Source of the DNA: Collinsella sp. | GTDB lineage: Bacteria; Actinomycetota; Coriobacteriia; Coriobacteriales; Coriobacteriaceae | Length of the DNA: 9,874 bases | Direction of reading: 5' to 3' | Assembly: GCA_019419455.1 (NCBI GenBank) | Contig: DXZW01000017.1 | Coordinates: 1 to 9,874, forward strand | In this document: positions 8,587 through 9,874 of the stretch, one piece after another | Numbering within the stretch: the stretch's first letter is position 1 | How the letters are laid out: every line of letters starts with the position of its first letter | Translations under genes and position numbers: made by a program | The notes under the pieces: generated by a model | Databases searched by the model: none | Told to the model about the DNA's origin: nothing | What the model saw: only the letters and a program-made list of their open reading frames with translations

Positions 8587-9675
8587 CTAGTCTAGGCGGA
8601 CTGGGTCGTGGGGGTAGGTGTTGAGAATCTCGACGCCGCACTCGGTAACCAGGGCAAGGTCCTCGATGCGGACGCCGGTGCGGCCGGGGAGGTAGATGCC
8701 CGGCTCGATGGAGAACGTCATGCCCGGCTCTACGACCTGCTCGTTGACGAGCGAAACGTCGCCCGGCTCGTGGTCCTGCAGACCGATCGAGTGTCCTAGG
8801 CGGTGCGTAAAGTATTTGCCGTAGCCAGCGTCCTCAATCACGTCGCGTGCGGCGCGGTCCAGGTCGCACATGCGCACGCCCGGTGCGATGAGAGCCTCGG
8901 CGGCCTCGTTGGCGCGGCGCACGATGTCGTAGATGCGCGCCGTCTCTTCGTCCGGCTCGCCCCATAAGAACGTGCGCGTCATGTCCGAGCAGTAGTTGCA
9001 GCGGCGTCCGCCAATGTCGAACAGCACCACGTCACCGCGCTTGAGTACCGTATCGTCGGGCTCGTGGTGCGGGTCGCCGGCGTTGGCGCCAAAGCTCACG
9101 ATGGGCGGAAAACTAAAGCCCTCGCAGCCGTGCTTGCGGTACAGACCGAGCATCTGGTCGGCAATTTCGCGCTCCGTTACGCCCTCGTGGACGAGCTTGA
9201 TGGCGTCGGCCATCACGGCGTCGTTGGCGACCGAGGATGCGCGCATCAGCTCCTGCTCGGCTTCGCCCTTGTGGGTGCGTGCGGCGGTGACGGCAAAGTC
9301 GCCCAGGAAAAACTCGCTGGCGGCGTGGCGCTCCATGAGCGGCATCAAAAAGCCGGAGCGCATAACGGTATCGATGCCGAGCGGTTTGGTCGGATCGACC
9401 TCGCGAACGATGGCGTCGGCCACGACATCGGTGTCGGTGTGATAGGCGACGCGGGCATTGTCATACTCGGGCAGCTGATGCAGCGCGTTGACCAAGATCA
9501 CGGGCTCGCAATTGCGTGCGAGCAGCACGCCGCAAAAACGCTCGAACATATCGGTATAAAAGCCGGTCAGGTAATAAATCGACCACGGGTCGTTTACGAG
9601 CAGCTGCGCGCCGGGGTGCTGAGCCTCGAGGGCATCGAGCACGCGCGTCACACGCTGGTCATCGACATGTGCCAT
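8587..9675 (-). CDS. M24-family metallopeptidase, probable Xaa-Pro aminopeptidase
   Basis: Cytoplasmic dinuclear-metal peptidase of 362 aa that would release N-terminal residues ahead of proline or split X-Pro dipeptides. An N-terminal creatinase-like domain (about 1-140, with WSIYYLTGFYTD) precedes the pita-bread catalytic domain. The five metal ligands are all present: Asp220 (FDIGG), Asp231 (CSDMTRT), His295 (GHSIGLQDHEPG), Glu324 (SIEPGIY) and Glu338 (VRIEDL). Their spacing (11, 64, 29, 14) is the same as I recall for archaeal prolidase. The start at 9675 (MAHVDDQRV) has AAAGGA 6 nt upstream (complement of 9682-9687); an earlier in-frame start at 9729 would add 18 residues and cover that site. 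Aminopeptidase and dipeptidase cannot be separated by sequence alone. It is monocistronic here and faces folC. Confidence 0.92.
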   Translation of the reverse strand: MAHVDDQRVTRVLDALEAQHPGAQLLVNDPWSIYYLTGFYTDMFERFCGVLLARNCEPVILVNALHQLPEYDNARVAYHTDTDVVADAIVREVDPTKPLGIDTVMRSGFLMPLMERHAASEFFLGDFAVTAARTHKGEAEQELMRASSVANDAVMADAIKLVHEGVTEREIADQMLGLYRKHGCEGFSFPPIVSFGANAGDPHHEPDDTVLKRGDVVLFDIGGRRCNYCSDMTRTFLWGEPDEETARIYDIVRRANEAAEALIAPGVRMCDLDRAARDVIEDAGYGKYFTHRLGHSIGLQDHEPGDVSLVNEQVVEPGMTFSIEPGIYLPGRTGVRIEDLALVTECGVEILNTYPHDPVRLD

Positions 9676-9699
9676 GAAACATCCTTTCGCTAGGTTGCC

Positions 9700-9723
9700 A
9701 CCCTGGTATCCCAATGCCAGGGT
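9700..9723 (-). other. Stem-loop in the leader of the M24 peptidase gene
   Basis: ACCCTGGTAT (9700-9709) pairs with ATGCCAGGGT (9714-9723), ten pairs with one G-T, around a 4-nt loop. It lies 24 nt before the start codon on the minus strand and overlaps the edge of the 35-nt repeat. It may be a leader structure or part of the repeat. Confidence 0.4.
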
Positions 9724-9752
9724 AGTCAATTTGGGACGAGGCTATTTTAGCT
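9718..9752 (-). repeat. Dispersed 35-nt intergenic repeat, copy 2
   Basis: This is the reverse-complement counterpart of 84-118, with 31 of 35 positions identical. Unlike copy 1 it has no adjacent inverted arm, so it does not form the same long hairpin. It holds TAAAAT on the minus strand (complement of 9744-9749), which might act as a -10 for the M24 gene, although I see no matching -35. A fragment TGGGACGGGG at 9779-9788 repeats part of it. Confidence 0.65.
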
Positions 9753-9789
9753 GCGTCAAACATGCGGAATGATTTTTCTGGGACGGGGA

Positions 9790-9823
9790 TTAAATAATCA
9801 TTGGGCGCCGAATGATTAATTAA
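9790..9823. repeat. AT-rich palindrome centred on GGCGCC
   Basis: Arms TTAAATAATCATT (9790-9802) and AATGATTAATTAA (9811-9823) are complementary except for one A-A pair. They flank an 8-nt centre that contains GGCGCC. It stands out in GC-rich surroundings, upstream of the minus-strand peptidase gene. An operator, a repeat remnant or a terminator of a gene beyond the right edge are all possible. No gene is visible in 9824-9874. Confidence 0.5.
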
Positions 9824-9874
9824 GGCTCTGTTAGACCAGGATTGACATACATGTGTCCCCACGGTGCCATATCG

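Noticed and set aside
9688..9706. T-box-like AGGGTGGCAACC on the minus strand ahead of the M24 gene
   Set aside because: It has an extra base compared with the T-box consensus. There is no specifier stem and no room for a terminator before the start codon.
9842..9847. Consensus -35 TTGACA at the right edge
   Set aside because: No -10 at 16-18 nt spacing before the window ends, so it cannot be supported.
9659..9862. Minus-strand frame at the right end
   Set aside because: It crosses the repeat and the AT-rich palindrome, overlaps the start of the M24 gene in another frame, and has no homology I recognise.

Overview
The window reads as ordinary chromosomal DNA from a high-GC anaerobic actinobacterium of the Coriobacteriia, most likely Collinsella or a close relative. 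This rests on the strongly C/G-ending codon use, the protein sequences, and the style of the long intergenic palindromes. It is an inference from recognition, not a database match. No phage, transposase, CRISPR array or defence gene is visible. All protein genes are housekeeping genes, and the unusual content lies between them.

Layout from left to right. Positions 1-212 hold a palindromic repeat and a likely extended -10 promoter. A tRNA-Leu(UAG) gene follows at 213-296. Next on the + strand come tig (trigger factor, 387-1685), clpP (1849-2469) and clpX (2471-3880, one base after the clpP stop), closed by a clear intrinsic terminator at 3902-3938. Then come valS (4168-6864) and folC (7138-8481). 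An M24-family Xaa-Pro aminopeptidase lies on the minus strand (8587-9675) and converges on folC. The last 199 bases contain its leader, a second copy of the left-end repeat and an AT-rich palindrome.

How the genes fit together: trigger factor meets nascent chains at the ribosome exit tunnel. ClpX unfolds substrates and feeds them to ClpP for degradation, and the M24 peptidase could trim proline-containing peptides. This makes tig-clpP-clpX a classic folding and degradation block. ValRS charges tRNA-Val, and FolC builds the polyglutamylated folates used in one-carbon metabolism. valS-folC is a common bacterial pairing.

The most interesting signal is a pair of nested palindromes flanking valS (4032-4147 and 6880-6987, in opposite orientation). 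They share a core of about 49 nt at 45 of 49 positions, including one compensatory base-pair change in the inner stem. Each copy is also enclosed by long self-complementary outer arms whose sequence differs between the copies. A second family (84-118 and 9718-9752), a third long hairpin between the convergent genes (8487-8570) and several smaller hairpins mean that almost every intergenic gap holds a foldable element.
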